A DNA stretch of 64,000 nt from Thermalbibacter longus. GTDB taxonomy: Bacteria; Chloroflexota; Chloroflexia; Thermomicrobiales; Thermomicrobiaceae. The DNA is taken from contig NZ_JAMSLR010000007.1 in assembly GCF_023806485.1 (NCBI RefSeq), positions 1-64,000 of the forward strand, written 5' to 3'. Of the stretch, positions 62,512 to 64,000 are shown in pieces (position 1 is the first letter of the stretch; each line of letters opens with the position of its first letter). Position numbers and translations under genes: made by a program. The notes under the pieces are model-generated. The model saw only the letters and a list, made by a program, of their open reading frames with translations, was not told the origin of the DNA and searched no databases.

Positions 62512-63522
62512 TCAGCGCTGGGTCACACCGGGCTCGATGCTCCGCCCATCTCGGTTCAGCCCGCCAGGTAGCGGGACCAGGCAAGCGCTCTGGCCTTCGG
62601 GCGAGTCGAGCGAGCAGCCGCGGAAGGGTTCGGGCAAGCGGCGATGCTGCTCCGGCTGAAGCGTGACGTGGGCGATGCCGAACCGCTCGCGCAGCAGCGC
62701 GGCCAGCTCGATCAGCATCTCGTGCCAGTCGCGCCGGTCGTTCACCTCGACGTGGCCGCTCAGGGCCACCAGACCAGAGGTCACCGTCCAGATATGCAAG
62801 TCGTGGACGCCCTCGACTCCCCTGACCTGCTGCATGGCGTGGCGCACCTCCGCCGGGTCGATATGGGCCGGTGTCGCCTCCAGCAGCACGTCGACGGAGT
62901 CCCAGAGCAGCCGCCAGGCACTCCGCAGGATGAGCAGGCCGATCCCGATCGAGAGGATCGGGTCGGCCAGGTACCAGCCGGTGGCGAGCATGACGACGGC
63001 CGCGGCGATCGTCCCGACCGAACCGAGCAGGTCTCCCACAACGTGGAGGAAGGCGCCTCGGACGTTCAGGTCATGGGTATGCATGCCGCTGCGTATCAGC
63101 ACCAGGGCCGATCCGGCGTTGGCCGCCAGCCCGAGGACGGCGATGACGAGCATCGGGAGCGTGTCGACCGCTGGTGGTTCGATCAGTCTCTGAATCGCCT
63201 CCCAGAAGATGAAGAAGCAGATCACGATCAGGGTTGCCGCATTGGCGAGAGCAGCCAGCACCTCGGCCCGGTAGAAGCCGAACGAGCGCGCCGGCGTGGC
63301 CGGTCGCCGCGCCAGCCAGACAGCAAAGAGCGCCAGCGCCAGCGCCGCCGCGTCGGTGGCCATGTGGCCGGCATCGGCCAGCAGCGCGAGCGAGTTGGTG
63401 AGCAGCCCGCCGGCCACCTCGATTACCAGGAAGAACACCGTGATCGCCAGAGCTAGCGCGAGCGGCCGTGGCTTGGACGACCCCACCGGCTCGTGCACAT
63501 GATCTCCGTGAACTCGACCCAT
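62512..63522 (-). CDS. Cation diffusion facilitator, zinc efflux type (CzcD/ZitB-like)
   Basis: A 336-residue membrane protein with six helices and a cytoplasmic C-terminal domain. Helix 2 has the metal motif LLADAGHMATDAAAL (HxxxD) and helix 5 has FLHVVGDLLGSVG (HxxxD), the zinc-type arrangement. The loop between helices 4 and 5 has HTHDLNVRG. The C-terminal domain has GVHDLHIWTVTSG and HVTLQPEQH. The N-terminus begins MGRVHGDHVHEP, with several His. It exports Zn2+ or similar using the proton gradient. ATG 63522 is preferred; GTG 63549 is in frame. Confidence 0.92.
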   Translation of the reverse strand: MGRVHGDHVHEPVGSSKPRPLALALAITVFFLVIEVAGGLLTNSLALLADAGHMATDAAALALALFAVWLARRPATPARSFGFYRAEVLAALANAATLIVICFFIFWEAIQRLIEPPAVDTLPMLVIAVLGLAANAGSALVLIRSGMHTHDLNVRGAFLHVVGDLLGSVGTIAAAVVMLATGWYLADPILSIGIGLLILRSAWRLLWDSVDVLLEATPAHIDPAEVRHAMQQVRGVEGVHDLHIWTVTSGLVALSGHVEVNDRRDWHEMLIELAALLRERFGIAHVTLQPEQHRRLPEPFRGCSLDSPEGQSACLVPLPGGLNRDGRSIEPGVTQR

Positions 63523-64000
63523 CGCGCTCGATCCTCGATTTCGATTCACTCGAGAGACTCGGCCTTCGCGACCGCTCCATCATAAGCGTACCGGAAGGAC
63601 CGTGCCAACCGTCATTAGCGGCGAATCGCGGTGCCCCGGAGGCGAAATGTCGTCCCGTTTCCCCGCCCACGTCCCCATGTCCCTTCCAGTAACCGTGGCC
63701 CATCGACCGGTGCCTGCTCGCCTTGACAGGCCGAGGGGTGCGGCCTAGAATGCATGCGTACGTACCAGAGGGAATCGGTTCCAGGAGGCACACAGGTCGC
63801 GTTGAGACTGGAATAGGCGAGGTAGCGAGAGGCCGGGGCTGCTGGCAGCCCTGACCGATTTCCTATCAACTCGGAGCGCACGGCTGCCAAAGATCTGTGT
63901 AGAGCGGGTGTGAGATCACTCAGGGACGAAAGCGAGCGAGGAGAGGGGTCGAGATAGCCGGCGATGCCTGACCGGGACGATCAGCGGACAGCCATTTCTG
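63523..64000. other. Terminal intergenic region, nothing recognised
   Basis: About 480 bp upstream of the CDF gene to the window end. A minus-strand frame (63615-63890) has no ribosome site or family features. I see no RNA gene or repeat of note. Confidence 0.45.

Overview
The window is about 64 kb of high-GC bacterial chromosome. Gene content suggests a thermophilic, Gram-positive-like member of the Chloroflexota, class Thermomicrobia or a relative. It has M29 aminopeptidase, RtcB with archease, TadE/TadG-type pseudopilins, flagellin, ECF transporters, lipoproteins with Pro/Thr/Ala-rich linkers, and many GTG starts. The assignment rests on gene content and base composition only; no 16S rRNA or tRNA gene was found.

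Layout. 1-2.4 kb: end of a small mobile element (truncated unknown gene, excisionase-like HTH protein, large serine recombinase). 2.4-6.1 kb: sugar ABC ATPase, sugar-binding lipoprotein and an IclR regulator; the permease expected next to them is absent and the recombinase occupies that side. 6.5-9.8 kb: ECF vitamin-type transporter. 10-14 kb: ArsC, HAD phosphatase, flavin amine oxidase, aminotransferase. 14.9-17.5 kb: Fur regulator, then a truncated transposase and a decapitated DUF4331 gene. 17.6-20.5 kb: CbiM-CbiQ-CbiO cobalt/nickel importer behind a promoter with a palindromic operator. 20.8-21.9 kb: primary-type sigma factor with a consensus promoter.

22.2-30.5 kb: an envelope-stress-like locus. 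An OmpR-type response regulator and its histidine kinase sit among an HtrA-like protease, a YceI lipoprotein, an alpha/beta-hydrolase lipoprotein and a Vgb-like beta-propeller lipoprotein. Three intergenic regions here carry arrays of 3-5 CTTAG-type half-sites spaced exactly 11 bp apart, which I propose are the binding sites of this regulator. 30.6-32 kb: ECF sigma factor with a RskA-like anti-sigma factor.

33.4-38.4 kb and 50.1-52.6 kb: three paralogous three-gene cassettes (TadE-like a, TadE-like b, TadG-like beta-helix protein). The third lies beside a flagellin gene that has a nearly perfect sigma-28 promoter. 38.4-47.7 kb: housekeeping genes (GYD protein, O-methyltransferase, MFS transporter, PyrD, M20 peptidase, HAD phosphatase, RtcB, archease). 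53-57.7 kb: PRC-barrel protein, Fur/Zur regulator, ZnuABC behind a 7-1-7 Fur-type palindrome, and a DsrE-like protein. 58-63.5 kb: nuclease-like pseudogene with one in-frame stop, tungstate-type ABC genes, DUF6069 membrane protein, TrpB2 and a zinc-type CDF exporter.

Two themes stand out. Metal handling is concentrated here (Co/Ni, Zn import, Zn efflux, tungstate, arsenate, two Fur proteins). There are also many gene remnants (transposase, DUF4331, MoxR, histidine phosphatase, dienelactone hydrolase, nuclease), several of which keep intact ends but have lost their catalytic middle.
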